Shown here in pieces: positions 1-13,909 of a stretch of DNA of 64,000 nucleotides. The position numbers and the translations under genes were made by a program. The notes under the pieces are model-generated. The model was given only the letters and a program-made list of their open reading frames with translations, had not been told where the DNA came from and searched no databases. Within the stretch, counting starts at the first letter, position 1. The number at the start of each line of letters is the position of its first letter. This DNA comes from Manis javanica (lineage: Eukaryota; Chordata; Mammalia; Pholidota; Manidae), in NCBI RefSeq assembly GCF_040802235.1, contig NC_133156.1, forward strand, positions 188,735,851-188,799,850, written 5' to 3'.

Positions 1-1639
1 GCAGAAGGAGTGAGAGAAACAAGGCTGCCAGGTCAGATGCTAGATTACAGGAATCCTGTGTATGAATTAGGAAAAGCTGCCCCTTCTGGGTACACAGCCC
101 ACTGAGCAAGGGGTGTTTTTCTGCAAAGAAAAAAATGCATGCAGTCCCACACTAGAGCACTCTGGCTGAATTTCAGCTCCCACTCATCCCCTCAATAAGC
201 ATATTTGTGCAGTATACAACCTACACAACTGTCCACAGTGGCCCTTAGGGTTGATTGCATTATTACTGAGAGAATCTGAATTTGCATCTATTCCTGAGTG
301 GAGGGAAATAAACCCCTAGGAACTCTATTTTTCCTGCTGAAGATTTTCTCAGCCCACTTTGAGGCCTGAGTTTGGGTATAAGGAGAAGTATCAGTGTAAG
401 TTCTGACATAGGGAGCAGGAATTCTGCACTATCTCAGGATCTTCCCATATAAGATGAGGAAGCACATTCCTGCTCCATGATGGATAAACACCCACTGGTA
501 GAGGATGACTCCAAGGAAGACCACACCTGGCATCATCCAGGGAGGGAGAATCACCGCAACTACAGGAATGAGGAAGAAGCAGGAGACAGCAGCCCTTTGG
601 GGCCAAAGGAGAGACTCCTTCTCCCCAGAGGTGGAACAGCTGTTCTGTGACCAGGCTGTGGAGGGAGGCACCTGCATTCCCCTGGCAGCAGGTCACACTT
701 TCTGAGCAGGTGTGCAGGGAGAGAGCTGAGATGACTCTTGAGCAGGGGAGTGGCCCATCGCTGTCAGGCAGGTCTCAAAGCTGTGGGGTGCTTCACTTTC
801 TTTCTCCCAGCCCCACCACTTTTCCTGGGACTGAAGCTGGGAGTTATCTTTGCCAGGCTGCCAGCTAGGGATTGCTCAAGCAGAAAAACTCATGAGCCCT
901 GGAGTTTGGCTTTACAACAGGCCTGCTAGCCTGGGTGCCTACCTTGACCCAGAAGGCCTTGACTGAGGTCAGTGCATGGATGAGAGAATAAAAGAGGGGT
1001 GTATGGGTGGGTGGATTTGTGGGGGGTGGTATGGAGTCTCCATTGAGGGAGTCCTATGTACTGTGTGTCTTCATATTAGCATATCTTTACCTGTAACTTG
1101 GGGAACATGGCTCCTCAGGTGAGGTAACCCCCTTGGGACTCACCACCTATGTTCACCGTAGTGTGCTATGATTTGCAGGAATAGGAATTCCTGAAGGAAG
1201 AAATGGCTCATATTCAGTGGCTGTGCCAGCCATGGGATGAGGGCTCTGCAGGTTAACTGGAGGGGTCTGACCTTCCTTCAGGGCACTGCGAGGCTGTGGT
1301 CCAGGTCTGGCTCCACTGAAGGATGGAAGTCCCGAGAGGACCACCTCCTCATTGCTCATCTTGTTCCTACTTCCAAGAACATTCTTCTTCACCCTTTACC
1401 TGCCCTCAGGACCACTTCATTACTCCTCCTTTGTTCCCAGTAACTCTAGCCTTTCACATACTGTGGCATGGATATGAGCAGGGCAGAAGGCCAGAGTCCC
1501 GTCTCCCAGGGTAAGGCCCACTGCCAACCCAGAGTCGCTGTGTGCAGCAGGCAGTCCTGGGGAAGGCAGAGCATTGGCCCATGTCTCTGTCATGCTCTTG
1601 GAGTTTCTCCTTTTTCCTTTGGGGATTCTTTGACTTGCA
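1..1639. other. Non-coding sequence, nothing recognised
   Basis: I see no convincing exon, RNA gene or young repeat here. The open frames are short, overlap on both strands and lack recognisable motifs, so I treat them as chance. Confidence 0.5.
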
Positions 1640-1770
1640 AATGTCCCCAGTGCTCAGAGAAGTTAAGTAACTTGCCCTTTGTCACACAGTAGGGAAGGAG
1701 TTAGGCTGAGCATCAAATCCAAGTCCATCTCCAGGGCCTGTGCTTATACTCTGAGCTACTCCTGTAAGAA
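1640..1770 (-). repeat. MIR SINE fragment
   Basis: The stretch reads as the reverse complement of the MIR core: an 'agaagttaagtaacttgcc' block, then 'gtcacacagtagg', then a tail about accessions of total and subtotal length ending in a 'tactctgagctactc' block. It is old and diverged. The boundaries are approximate. Confidence 0.6.
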
Positions 1771-2667
1771 CAGGCAGGTGTCCCACCAGCTCACATCAAC
1801 TCGGCCTGCCCAGAGATGTCAGTAGGCCATCAGAGCCACACTGTCTTAAGTATGGGTTCCTGGAGGGCCCCAAGATGGAGTCTGTGCGCACATGACTACG
1901 AAGGCAGTGCTCCCATGGGACCCCAGAGAGTTGGGGGTGTGTGTGTGTAGACAGGGTAAGGAAGGAGCCGAGAAAGGACGTGACCTCTGGTGAGGTCCCT
2001 CACCACCCTGGTCCCTGGGGATCCTGGAGCACACATTATGCCTCAGCCTTTGTACACTCTGCAGCAAGGTGGCTGGGCTTTCACTCCGTGGTCAGTCCTC
2101 AGCTGCGGGACTTAGGGGTTTACAATTTCCCAGGCACTTCCTGCTCCTGAAGGGCAAGTGGCTCCATTAGCCCAAGGCCAGGCCTCTGAGGATCCTGGAG
2201 GTGGGGGACAGGTGGGGGGTGCTGTTCAAAGCAAAGCGCACATAGCCAGGGGGATGGATCTGAGAGGATCTGGGTGGATCAAAGAGTACATGGGAGGCAA
2301 AGGGGTAGCTAGTGCCCCCACAGGAACTAGCCAACAAGTTGGGGTCTGGGGTGGAGGACAAAGGGCTCTCACTGGGGGCAGGGATGGCCGCCAGAGGGAA
2401 GAGATTGGGTACCATTTTTGAGATCACTATGGGCATCACCTGTAAGTCCTCTCAAAATCAAGCTTTTAGTGGAACCAATGGATTTTCATGGACGAGTTCA
2501 AGGCTTCCTTTTCCGGAATTATCTATCATATTCTCCTTCCCTCTCTACTCCTTCCCCTTCTTCTCATCACCTGGTTTTTTCATTCTTCTGAATTCCTACA
2601 GCATCTACAGTCTGTACTGCTCCAGGAGCTGGTCAGATTGCCTGCCCATTCTTGCAGGGACAGCTCA

Positions 2668-2907
2668 CAGTAGTGGTTACAAGCAGAAGCTTTGGAGGTG
2701 AACTTGGATTTGATGCTCAGCCTAACCCCTTACCTACTCTGTGACGTAGGGCAAGTTACTTAACTTCTCTGAGCTTTACTTTCCTCTGTAAGGTATCATA
2801 ATAGTAGTACCTGCTTCAGGTGTACTGTGAGAATTAAAGTGAGTAATCCATGTGCAGTGCTTAGTGTATCTGGCATGGCCTGTGCTCCATAAATTCCAGC
2901 TATTGTT
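2668..2907 (+). repeat. MIR SINE, nearly full length
   Basis: The MIR landmarks occur in order: 'agtggttacaagcagaagc' (tRNA-related head), the 'gggcaagttacttaacttc' core with 'tctgagctt', the 'ataatagtagtacctgcttc' block, and an end resembling 'tctggcatggcctgtgctcc'. The copy is full-length-like and diverged. No function is inferred. Confidence 0.75.
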
Positions 2908-3923
2908 TTGAAAAGACTGTCATTATCTTGAGCACAGGTACGGTTTCCACACTACACGGCAGTCTCCTTAAGGGCAGGCACCTGCAATGGGGCCTCACAT
3001 ACTTAGGGAGCTGTTCATACACGTGCAGGGTTCACACACAGAAAATTCTGGGCAAGGAGAGAAGACAATGGATTCGGCTCCCACAGTCAGTTTCCCAGCA
3101 AAGCCCTGGACATTCACTTGCCTGGTTCTGGAACTCCTCCCTGAACTAGGGGCAGACCACCTGCCAGGTAAATTGCCCCCGCCACCCCCGGCACTACCCC
3201 GTGACCCCAGCACCAAGAGTCTGATGAGGGAGGCCCCTTGCCGGCTTTCTGGGAAGAAAAACAAGCTGGGAAAAGGCAGCAGAAAAGAAGGGTGAAATCA
3301 CTGCCATGGTGGGTTGGACAGGGCAGTGAGGGAAGCCCCTACTTGTTCTCTTCCCAGAACAACTGTGGGCAGGAGTCCCCGGCTTGTCAGAGAGCACAGA
3401 GGGGGCAGGTTTGACCCTGCATCACCAGACCAGCCCACACTGACGTGGAGGTTACTCAGTCCTGGGTGTGGTCACTCACTCCAGCTTCTCTCTGAGTCCC
3501 ATTAGAGACTTAGCAGTCCCCGGACTGGCTTTGTGGCCTCAATCCCTGCTCGTCACTTTTTCCATTGCCAAGGGGAATGGGGCTGAGCCTGCACAGGGGG
3601 CACCTGCTCCACCAGCTATCACCCCTACCTGCATCCATAGTCACTGTCCAGGGAGGGACAGTGGGCACGCAGCCTGCTGGAAACAAACAAAACCCACCCT
3701 GGAGAAAGGGAGGTGATGGGCACTTGTATGAAGGGTTCAAAGTGGGCAGGAGGGTGGGAGTGTTGGTGGCAGGAGGCTGGTCTCCCTGATGTGATTCCAG
3801 CCACTTCGAATAAGCATCACAGGAGCCCAGGAAAACCAGGACCTGCCAGCAGGGATAGGCTCAAGAAAAAGGAGACACTGCCTGTCGGATGTACAGCCAT
3901 GCTTAGTATGAGAGGACTGCAGG

Positions 3924-3924
<1 letters not shown>
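2908..3924. other. Non-coding sequence, possible L2 remnant at left
   Basis: The first ~110 bases ('ccttaagggcaggcacctgc') resemble a decayed L2 3' end. The rest has no motif or exon I can support. Confidence 0.35.

Positions 3925-3979
<55 letters not shown>
3925..3979. repeat. (CA)n microsatellite
   Basis: An uninterrupted CA dinucleotide run of about 27 units. It produces spurious poly-Thr-His and poly-Val-Cys frames on the two strands. It is probably length-polymorphic. Confidence 0.98.
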
Positions 3980-3981
<2 letters not shown>

Positions 3982-5127
3982 CATCACTGTCAAAGATGGA
4001 AGATGAAGGATGGCCACTAATGCTTTCCTCTACCTTCAGAAAGCCAATTTCCAGACAGCCAAAAAACCCATAGTTTCCTTCTATGTCCGTAGAGGCTGGG
4101 CTCACCTAGACAACCTCATTCCAGACCATTGTGGATCTCACCCTCTCAAGGCCTTCTAGGAACAGCAGGAAATAAAAACTGCGAGGAAGACAGGGAAAGG
4201 CTGATGGTCCAAAACTTTTGTAGTTTCATGGACAACCTTAAGAATCTGACAAAAATTAAGGGGATCTCTCTTTAGAGAAATGTGCTTAAAGCGTACTGAT
4301 GCAGTGTTGTACATACAGTTTCAGAGAGTCACGGACCCTCCTCCCCAAGCCCTGGGTTAAGATACCCCATTCTGAAGGATTCAGTCACAAGAAACAGAGC
4401 TGCACAAAGGCAATGCTGGTACCACTGGCCGACACACTTGGAGTCCCCAGCTCAGTGATGTCACCCTGAGACTCAGAGAATGACCAGTGATAAAATCAAC
4501 CAGTGATACATCCTGAAAAGAAACCATCTCTCATGGAACACTTGTCCCAACAATCTCTAGGAGCTTTCTTTCAACCACCTATTAGGTTCCAGAACTCCAG
4601 ACTATTCAGGCATAGCAAATAGGCAACTAACCTGTTGTGATGAGTTTCCCCATGCTGATGGAGGAGACAGCAACAGAACAATGGAAGCGTGGAGGATAAT
4701 TCCACGTAGAGTGCCCTGCATGGGAGCCTGGGAGACTTGAGCTTGGAATGCATGTGATTCAAAGTGCATTCCAGTGGGAGCTGGGGGCACAGTCTCTGAA
4801 GGTGAATGCCAGGGCATGGTGATTTGGTGGCAACCATCTATTTCACCTTGATGGGGTTGTTCATCCATGCATTGAGCTAACATTCATTGAGTTCCATGGT
4901 ATGTTAAACATAGAGAAGAAGATGCAATGATACAGCCCTAGTCTTCCAAGAACTCATAGTCCGTGGTGGAAAGAGACATCTATACTGACCATCACAGGAA
5001 CGGCCGTATGAGAGCTGCAAGCCCAGGGTTCTCTGAAGCTGAAGTCCTACTGCTGGATACCAGCTGTGGTGAAGAAACACTTTGTGAAGCTGGTGCCAGC
5101 CTGGCCCAGAGGAGAGCTTTCATCCTT
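3980..5127. other. Non-coding sequence with faint L2/MIR-like block
   Basis: Around 4860-4985 the text resembles a decayed L2/MIR-type repeat (an 'attcattgagttcc' block followed by 'aagaactcatagtc'). Otherwise I see nothing in it. Confidence 0.35.
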
Positions 5128-5262
5128 GGCAGTGCATTAGAATCTGGAAAGCTTTGAAACCTATCAAAGACCAGGTCACACACCCACAAGTAAATCAGAA
5201 TCTCAGGGAAGGCCCTGGCCATCAGCACTCTTTAAACCTCCCCCCAGTAATTCCAATGTGCC
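5128..5262. repeat. hAT-Charlie-type DNA transposon fragment
   Basis: The order of blocks, a 'gcattagaatctggaaagc' start, a 'tcacacacccacaagtaaatc' middle and a 'cagaatctcaggga' block, matches a common non-autonomous hAT family also seen at 44935 and 51030. The copy is diverged and its subfamily is not assigned. Confidence 0.45.
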
Positions 5263-8200
5263 GCAAGATGGAGTTCACTGTCCCTCTGATGTGGTCTTGC
5301 TCCAGAGAATCCACCTTGATGGGAAAGTTCATGGTTGACAAATTAGGACTGCAAGGGACAGCTATGATGGGAGATGGACTAGTGAGCAAGCTGACTTTAA
5401 TGAAAAAGCTTTCAAATGTTATTTTACATTCATGTAACTCAGGGACCTGCCCACTGCTAGCACCTTCAGTATCTCCAGGCCTTGAACACAGAGAGAAATT
5501 ATGGTTTCCCTCACTTACACCTCAGGCCCAGAACCAACTCTTCTGGGATTGAATGGTGCCAAGAACATCTCTGTACTTCAGGGGAAACCCTCTCTCCCCA
5601 CCCACCTGAAAGGGTATGGCCATCCCTCTGGTCCCCAAAGGCAATCATCATAGTTTATAGAACATTTCCTAATAGAGGAACTGTATGGGATATGGACTTT
5701 TGTTGGTGTTGGGTTATGACTGAAAATAGTATAGACTCAGCATGAAAAGGCAGATACTCCATTAGAAATAAGTCCAGGGAAAATGACACACAGCTGCCTG
5801 TGGGACACTGTCGATATGGTGGGTGGGAATAGAACTCTTGGTGACACACACCACATTCCATACACACAGCTCTTATTGGCAGGCATCATCATCCAGGATA
5901 AAGACAAGAATAGATTACCTAATTCTCAAATACTAAACAATTCATATTACCCCTTGTTTTGGATTGGTCAGACTTGGGACATCCATGAGACACTGAATGA
6001 GGGGAAGCCACACAGGCAGGTAGTTCCATGAGCCAGAAATTTGAGAATCAACAGCATCACGAGAGCATTTCAGTCCCTGGGCATTGATGAAATGCTATCG
6101 ATAGAGGAGAGCAGAGCCCAACACCAAATCTTCGAGATGCCCCAACATTTAAAGTTGAGTGGCGCAGTCTGAGCAGATGTGGGCAGGGAGGAGGAAGAAC
6201 ACCAGGAGAGAGGCTGACTTGGAAACCAAACTGGGGTCCCTGAGGAGGGAGGGGCAGGTCAAAAAGGGTTTGGGCAAAAATGTGACCACTGGACTGGGCA
6301 ACAGGACAGTCACTGGGGGCCTGGACAAGGGCCTTGTCAGTGGCTCTGTGAAGGCAGAGGCCTCAGCAGTGGAAAGAGAAGCCATTCTAGAGATTTGGGT
6401 AGGATGGGAAACGGAGAGGCGGGCCTGAAGCCGGGGGACATGAAGGAGGGGGACTTGTCGCATTTAGTTTTTATGCAGATAGGAATGATTCGGAGGAGAG
6501 GGGGAGGTGTGGAGGAGCAGAAAGGAGAGAGAGGAGATGCTGCAAGGAGTGAAGTTCTTGAGAAGTTGGGGGAGTCATCCCACAGAAGGGAGGAAATGGC
6601 ATTTACAAGATTCGACATATCTTAGAGTTCACAAGCAAAGGAAGGAAGTTAAAGTGTATTCAACTTAGCTGTGAGAGAAAATATGTCTTGGTTCTTCCCC
6701 CAAGGTGGTTTGAGTTTGGGGGGTGACTTGGGAGAAGTCTCCTTTAACAGCAAGATTCCCTGCAGTGGAATATAAGTGACTCAAACTCCCCTGCCCTGAG
6801 CTAATCAGAATTTCAGAATTTCAAAAGGTATGCTGAGATGTACTGTATTGTATCAGAAATGGTATGTATGGGTGAAGTGTGGGCTGTTTACCACTATCTA
6901 GGTCACACTTATTAAAAATACAGAAATCTGAGTTCTCTTTAATACATGAGATGAAAACAAATATTTCCTGACAGCAGCAAGAATACAAAGGAACATTCTA
7001 TCAGTGTGGCCTCAAAATCACAATTTTTCCAAGTGCGGCAGTCAAACAGTCAAGAAAGCCAGAGCAACCCCCATCAACTCTGGGTTTGTGTAACTTTATC
7101 AAATACTGATCGAGTCTTTACCCCACTCACTAACAGGAGAGCCACTACCCTTCAGAAGGCATGTGATGATTACTTGTGAAAATTTGTTCTGTAAACTGTT
7201 CCTTGGACATAGCACATGAGATTACTGCATTACATCTCTGGGTTACTGGCAGATGCTGTTATTTAGATTTTAAAAACTTCATATTTCTCCCCAAAAGTTC
7301 AGGAAGAAATATCCAAGGAGACAGAAAGATAGGCAGAGAAATACACTGTTTTAGTTGATTCTTGAGTGCTTGTAGTGAATAGGTGCAAATACACATTGCA
7401 CAAATGAAGGAATGGAGGGGCTTCCAAGGGTGTGAGGAAAAGTGGGGAAATGCCTGGGGTCTTGCTTTATCTAGTAAGTTCTTTTCAGAACCCAATGGGC
7501 AGCTTCTGCTTCCTTCACGTGGGTATCCTTCAGCATGTAAGCATTTGATCCGTGTCATAATTTCACAGGCTATCTTGCTAGGCATCTCCTGTTCTCTGAA
7601 AACTGGCTACCAACCTTCGTCCCTCCTCCTCAACAGACGTGTTCTTACCCTTAACTTTGCCTCCACAGCAATCATCTGAACTGGAAAAAAAATATGAATC
7701 TGCTCTAGGCTAGGTGAGCAAGGACATGCTGCCCTAGGGTGGAACACAGCTGCACTTGGTTTTCCTTTACCCTACAGTCTCCATGTCCTCCTAAATTCAA
7801 ACAGGCAGACAGGCCAGAGAGAGAAAAGGGGTCCTGTCTGCTTTCCTCACCCACTTTGCTCAGGATGCACTGTGGCACCTGGGAGCTCATACATCACTGC
7901 AGTGTTGCGGCGGTTTCCAGGCCCTGTGAAGGCTGGGGAGCAGCAGAAACGTCTGGGCGGGGCCCCTTGGCCCAGAGCAGCAGGAGTTGCAAGTCTGCCA
8001 GCAAGCCCTGGAGGGTGACTCAGTGGGAAACAACTTTATAGAGAAGAGCGCTGAGTCGGGATGTGGCCGAGAGGGGCGTGAGGAGAAGACGCCTTTGACA
8101 TCTGATGAGTGAATGTGGAATTGGCGGTTCACTTGGCACTTCGCCGTGTGCACTGAGATCTCTTCCGGCCCAGCTTCTGCTTACAGCCCAGCTCTGAGCC

Positions 8201-8570
8201 CTGTGGGACTCTCCCTCATAAGGGGGCTCCTTCCTCCCTCTCTCTCCACTCTCCCTCATCTCCTCAGCCATAACCAAGAGAGCAAAGGGAATTGGTCGCC
8301 TTTGGAATAACCGGTATCTTGAGGATACATGGTGGCCACAGAAAGAGAGAGCCGTGCTTGTGGTTTGGAATGTCCTTCAGATTGGGAGGATGCGCACAAT
8401 CCTGAGCGTGCAGAAGTTTGTTTGTGGTCAAATGTGGGACAGATTACAAACTGCTGTGTTTCTAGGAAACACTGATACCCTTTCTTTTGGGGATTATTAT
8501 TAGACCAAAGATGTCACAGGAGGAAAACCCCAACCACACTGATGGACTCAGGCTCACTCCCTGCTGGCGT
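5263..8570. other. Non-coding sequence, nothing recognised
   Basis: I found no exon-like or repeat signature strong enough to annotate. The segment at 6160-6600 is purine-rich and opens frames on both strands, which is a composition effect. Confidence 0.4.
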
Positions 8571-8745
8571 GGCTCTGGGGTATCCAGTAGCACTGACACT
8601 AGACACGGTGCAGGTCTGCAAGAGAGGCCTGACTGCCCGGCCGTGAGCTCTGGTGGCTCTGGGGCTCTGGGGTATCCAGTAGCACTGACACTAGACACGG
8701 TGCAGGTCTGCAAGAGAGGCCTGACTGCCCGGCCGTGAGCTCTGG
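8571..8745. repeat. Exact 92-bp-period tandem duplication
   Basis: The block at 8571-8653 recurs at 8663-8745 with no difference that I can see over 83 bases, including the marker 'tatccagtagcactgacac'. The copies are separated by a short GGCTCTGGGG-type repeat. Identity implies a recent duplication or a variable-number repeat. Confidence 0.93.
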
Positions 8746-11454
8746 CATGACACTGGCTCCAAGTTGCCACTGTCAATCACATGTAAAATATGACAACTCT
8801 GCTCTGCACTGTGTACCAGCTAGCTGGTCTCACCCACAGAGAGCTGGGTGGGTCCCAGCCCGACTCATAAAACCTAATTTAATACTATTTTAAAAGAAGC
8901 CCCGATTGCCAAGAAAGTACTTAAAGTTATTACCTATTTGTACGTGGGGAGGAGGAGAGTGTGGTACAAAGAGGGAGACAGGCTTCTTGATGCTGATCTT
9001 TTTATATGTTTTTGAAGTTTGAACCATATATGTATATTATATATTCTAAAATTACCAAGAAGGAAAAAACCTCATTATCTCAGAAAGTTTCTTCTAGTCA
9101 AGGATTCCCATGCATTGTTTCTTAAAGTTCCCTGGTATACAGAATTTACAGCCACTATGCTCTGTATCAGGGATGTACTATGTGTCCTTGGCCTTTGAGT
9201 CAAGGTGACCCCTGCCTGAAAGCCAGGGACTCTCTCACATGTCAAGCACTGAGGGTGGGATAGTGTTGTTCCCAGTTTCCAGTAATCTCATGGCCTCTGA
9301 GAAGGGTGTGAAACGACATGAGATGGCTCCCTGCATTCTCAATCTAACAGGTGATCCCCAGTAAGGCAGAAGAGTGAGGGGGGAGTAATTAGCAAGAACC
9401 CCCACCACGTTTGACAAAGGCACACCCCATTTCCCACAGGAGACCATACAATGAAGTTTATTTACCAACAAAGCCACGGAGGGAGGGCCAGAGGCAGAAA
9501 GAAAGCTGGGCACACCATGTGCATTTTTTTAAATGATTAATTTGTTTTCAGAACATTAGTTGGAAAAATATTGAAAGATTGAGAAGTAGGTGTATTAAAA
9601 CTTACAACATCATTTTAAGTTTAAATATATTTGATTTATATCCAAATAGAATTTACTATCATTTTAGTTCAGCTTAAGTTAATTAAAATTTTTTCAAGAT
9701 TGTCACTTAGTCAAAGGAAATTGTCAAACATGGCAATTCTCTCGACCAAAAATGAGATAAGCAGAGAAGTAGATTTGGAAAATATGATTGATGGGTTTGC
9801 TTCCACTACAGTCAGGTGCACATTTTTCCTTTTGCCTCAGGCTCCAGTGTGGCTCAACCTGGCACTGAGCTTTATTTAAAATTTTGACATTTTGTTCATG
9901 GTAGATTTTTTTTTTTTGACATTTTGATTTTTTACAAATATGCCATTGAAATATTGTTTTTTCTTGATCGCTGAGCTTTTTGGTGCCCTTTAAATTTTGC
10001 AGTAGAGATGAACACCTCACCCTGGTCCCACTCCACTAACCACAGTGGCCCAAACTGACCTTTGCCCTGTGGGTTGCCCCATGGATCACTGTTTTTAGAC
10101 TTGTATCCTCATTCAAATCCTATCCAACCATCACCAGTCCTCTCAGTGCCGATGACGGAGGAGCCCCTTTCCCTCAGAAAACTTGTTTCTGCTTGATATC
10201 CTCATTATTCAGAGCCCTAAGTTCTGGAACCAGCCCCAGTAATTCTCTAGTTTTCATACATAAAGCCATTCAGAGAATTGCTAGCAAATGCCCTTCAGCC
10301 CTTGGCAAGATGGTGTATACAAATGTGATTCTCTTAATCTCTTGCAAGGCCTTTAATCATTCATAACATGCTCGGCTGGTGGCTGATCCAGCGTGCTAAT
10401 GGAGCCACGGCCCGATGAAGCCGGGTAACGGAAACAGTGACACCACTACTACAAGGGCAGATGACTGCCACTCCTTCCAAGCCCTGCTGACGGTTGCCAG
10501 TGTCCCTCCAGATGTCACCATAAGAGAAGGGACAGCACAATGACTCCGTTTCACTGCCCCAGCTGACACCCTCCCCCGCACAACATGTCCAACAGCCAGA
10601 AAAGAGGGGTGGGCAGTTGTTTCCTTTGCAAAAAGCCGAAGTATGAATATAATTTTCCACATGCTGACTCATGAGACTGTCGGTACCTGAGACTCCAGCA
10701 CATGGTTCCAACTCCTTTGCTGTCTTAGGGGGTGGGGGTGGAGAGGTGACTTTGATGTAGTAACTTAACTTACTCCTTGCCTCTGTTTTCCCATAAGGAG
10801 AACACTTAGTCCCTTCTACAAGCAGAGGACAGACTCAGTGACCTCTCACAGTCTCCTCCAACCACAGGATTCTGCTGGGCTATTATTAGAATGGTCTGGA
10901 CAGAGCTGCAGTGTGACACAAGGCTTCTGGGTGCGCAGAACCAAATGAAAATGTTTATGGGTGTTCTGGCGCACCAAGCCATCCCTGCCTGTCTTTCTGG
11001 TGTCACTCAACTTTACGAGGGCTGTTTCTCTGAGCATTTCTTTCCAGTAAATGTTTCTGCATATTTTCCTCAGTCTGTGCATTTGTTTAGCTTTGCTCTC
11101 ATGTTTTCCATCTTAACCAGGTTCTGCTCACGTGAAGGCAGGGGTCTATTGGTGATGACATCCGCACCATGGCTGGCGTGTGGACTGTGGCAGTGAGAGC
11201 ACAGGCTTTGCCGGATCTCAGCCCTGTTATCTGCCGGCTAGATGGACAAATGGGAAAATGACCTACTCAGTCTTTGGGCCCCAGATTCCTCTCCTAAACA
11301 TGACTCACAGAATACTGTGAGGATTATAGCAGATAAGTGTGGAGCACAGTGTTTGGCTCTGAGCAATGAGTAAACAATAATAGCTGTTGAGTGTATAAAT
11401 GGGCCTCTGAATGATTTAAAAAAAAAATCCAAGAAATACATGAATGTGTTTTTC
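8746..11454. other. Non-coding sequence, nothing recognised
   Basis: The segment is AT-rich around 9500-10000. I see no domain, RNA gene or young repeat. Confidence 0.4.
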
Positions 11455-12050
11455 TGTTGCACAAATTCAAATACAAAAGCATACGTAGTAAAAAATGAAA
11501 GAGCCCTTTCATTGGCTGTCCCTCACCCCACTCCCTTCCTCAGCGTTAATAATAGTTCTTTCTTCCTTTGTTTCTCTTCTTTCTGGGGGACAAAGTTAAT
11601 TATCTGATAATGCGAATCTATTCTCACCATAAAGATCCAAATGTTGTGAGGCCTCCCACCTCTCCAGATATGCAGAAGGTCCCCTTCATCACCTCTTTCT
11701 TACTTCTGCCTCTGGAGGTAACCACTCCTGATAGAGATCCTTCTCATCTCTATTGTATTCATTTACATATTATAATATATATACACACACACATTTATAC
11801 ATCTTTTTAGAAATACACCTTTTAAAAAATATTTTATATCACAGAATTAAGCTACATTTGCTATTCTGAAATGGTTTTTCTCACTTAACCATATGTTTTA
11901 GACATCTTTCCACACTAATACATGTAGACCTATCAAATTATTTTTAATGACATTATAGTATACATAATAACATATGTACTCCAACTTACTTATTTTCTAT
12001 TGATTATTTTGAATTTTTCATTATCATAAAAAATACTTCTAACCTCTGAA
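11455..12050 (-). repeat. Old L1 3'-end fragment
   Basis: The plus strand carries blocks typical of an inverted mammalian L1 3' region: 'ggtttttctcacttaacca', 'acatctttccacactaatac' and 'tattttctattgattattt'. The CCCTCACCCC-type block near 11520 fits the purine-rich 3' UTR read on the other strand. It is diverged with no coding capacity. Confidence 0.6.
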
Positions 12051-13439
12051 GGTTGAAGATCAAATAATGTCTTTGCTGTCATCCATGTGGGCAGCTGTCC
12101 CCAGCACAGCCTAGAGGCTATCACCCTCCTAGATTGTCAGGGAAGCACCTTCCTGGGTCTGAGCAAGGAACCCTGTAGGAACTGAGGGCACGAGGATCCT
12201 TGCATCACCACATCTAAAGCCATGCTGGTGGCTGTCATCAAGGTCCAGTTATGTGGAGGCCACAATCTAAGTGCTCCACAATCAGAAAACAGAAAAAGAC
12301 AAATGCCTCAAGGATGTTGGCCTACATCTGGGTTTACTTCCTTGAAAGCAAAGGAAGACAATTTGTACTTCTCATGTACTTGAAGACTGCAATGTGAACA
12401 AATGTAGATTTTAAGTGTGAGTCAGTATCCAGGTATATATACTACCAAATCCCAAAAGGAATAGCATTTGAGCAAAATGTTGCCAGACAGCAGATGCTAA
12501 AGCTGTGTGATTGGTATGTTCTGCATATCGTAGGTATGCCCTTTATGGTGCATAGGCAGCAGGTTGGAGGGTGCAGGCTGGGCTGCTAATGTCGTACTGG
12601 CAGCCCCACCTCATCTAGTCATGAGCAACTGTGGAGAAAAGCTTCTAAAACCAAGACTAGAGCCCCCACTCACATCTGATTCGTCTGGTATGCTTCTAGC
12701 TCCCCACCTAAACTCCAGAGAGCAGGGCGTGGCAGACAGGAGACAGCTTTTAGGTTAGAGATAAACATGGCCACAATTAATAAGAGAATTGATAATGGGG
12801 GTGGAGGGCTGGTATAGCAATTGCATCCCACCCTATAACCAGATGAAGACAGGCTCTGAGAAAGGGAGACGTGTGGGCGGGCCCTGTAACTGCATGTTAA
12901 ACCTTTTGGCATATAGTGTCTGGCATGTAATGGAGGCTACTTATTATTTTTTCCTGGGCACATAACTGAATAATTTTCCTTCATTTAAGATCTTGGGTAA
13001 ATGCTTCTGGCATTAACTTTTTGGGGGACATTTACTTAGTGACTGGTTCTGTCCTGGCCCCTGAGGCCCACAGTGATCCTAGGGTTAGAAAACCTTGCCT
13101 TAGGAAAAAGTCAGTCAGAAGCCCCCGAACACCATCATTCTGTGGCACGTGGTCTGGCCTGCACCTCAGGGTCATCACTTCATTCCTCTGTCGTCTCTCC
13201 AGGGCTCTCTGGGCTGAGGGAACTGGGAGAACCTGCCGGACTACAGCCACCAGCCTGAGGGGGCACTGCTACTTCTTGGAGGCAGCTCCTGGCAGGAGTC
13301 CCAGGGCTCTTTGCAAGGATCCTGCACCCCAGGAAAACTATACCACACTGGGTATGTGCTAGCCTCAGAGACTTTTAAACCAACCCCTGCTAGAAAAAAA
13401 TTTTAAGCAGTTAGACACTAGGGGATAAAACAATAATAA
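12051..13439. other. Non-coding sequence, nothing recognised
   Basis: I found no supported gene or repeat. The longest frame, about 113 codons at 13021-13362, has no motif and is overlapped by frames on the other strand. Confidence 0.4.
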
Positions 13440-13575
13440 GAGGCCACCAAATGCTGAATGTCTACTACGTGTCAGTATAGTTTGAACACTTTGCATTCTT
13501 ACAGGAGCCCTCTGAGGTGTGTACTATTATTATCCCCATTTTCCTAATGAAGAAACTGCAGCCCAAAGGGTAAGT
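13440..13575 (-). repeat. MIR SINE fragment
   Basis: The MIR core reads on the minus strand: 'atgtctactacgtgtcag', then 'tattattatccccattttc', then 'atgaagaaactgcagccc'. This is the standard order of an inverted MIR. Confidence 0.75.
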
Positions 13576-13909
13576 CACTGTTAAGTGAATAGTGAGGAAC
13601 CTGACATAAGCTGTTGGGCTCCAAGGCACATTGCTGGCAACACTATCTTGCTTTCCCAAGAACCCACTGTGGGCTCTGTGGTTCTGCCCTGCTCTCCTCC
13701 TTTCCCTCTGCTTAAGCAGCAAGAGCATCTTGGTAGCTGGGAACCATCAGGCATTTGAAAAGGAGAGCACATACTTCTCATCTACTACTGTGCCTGCACC
13801 AGGACTTCAGTCTGGGTAACAGTTAAGATCCCCTTGTTCACACATGACTTCTCTAACAGAACCGTGGCTCTTGGTCACAGAAGTATCCACGAAGTGTCCT
13901 CTTATCTTT

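Noticed and set aside
3713..4105. Frames with poly-Thr-His or poly-Val-Cys
   Set aside because: They are translations of the CA microsatellite.
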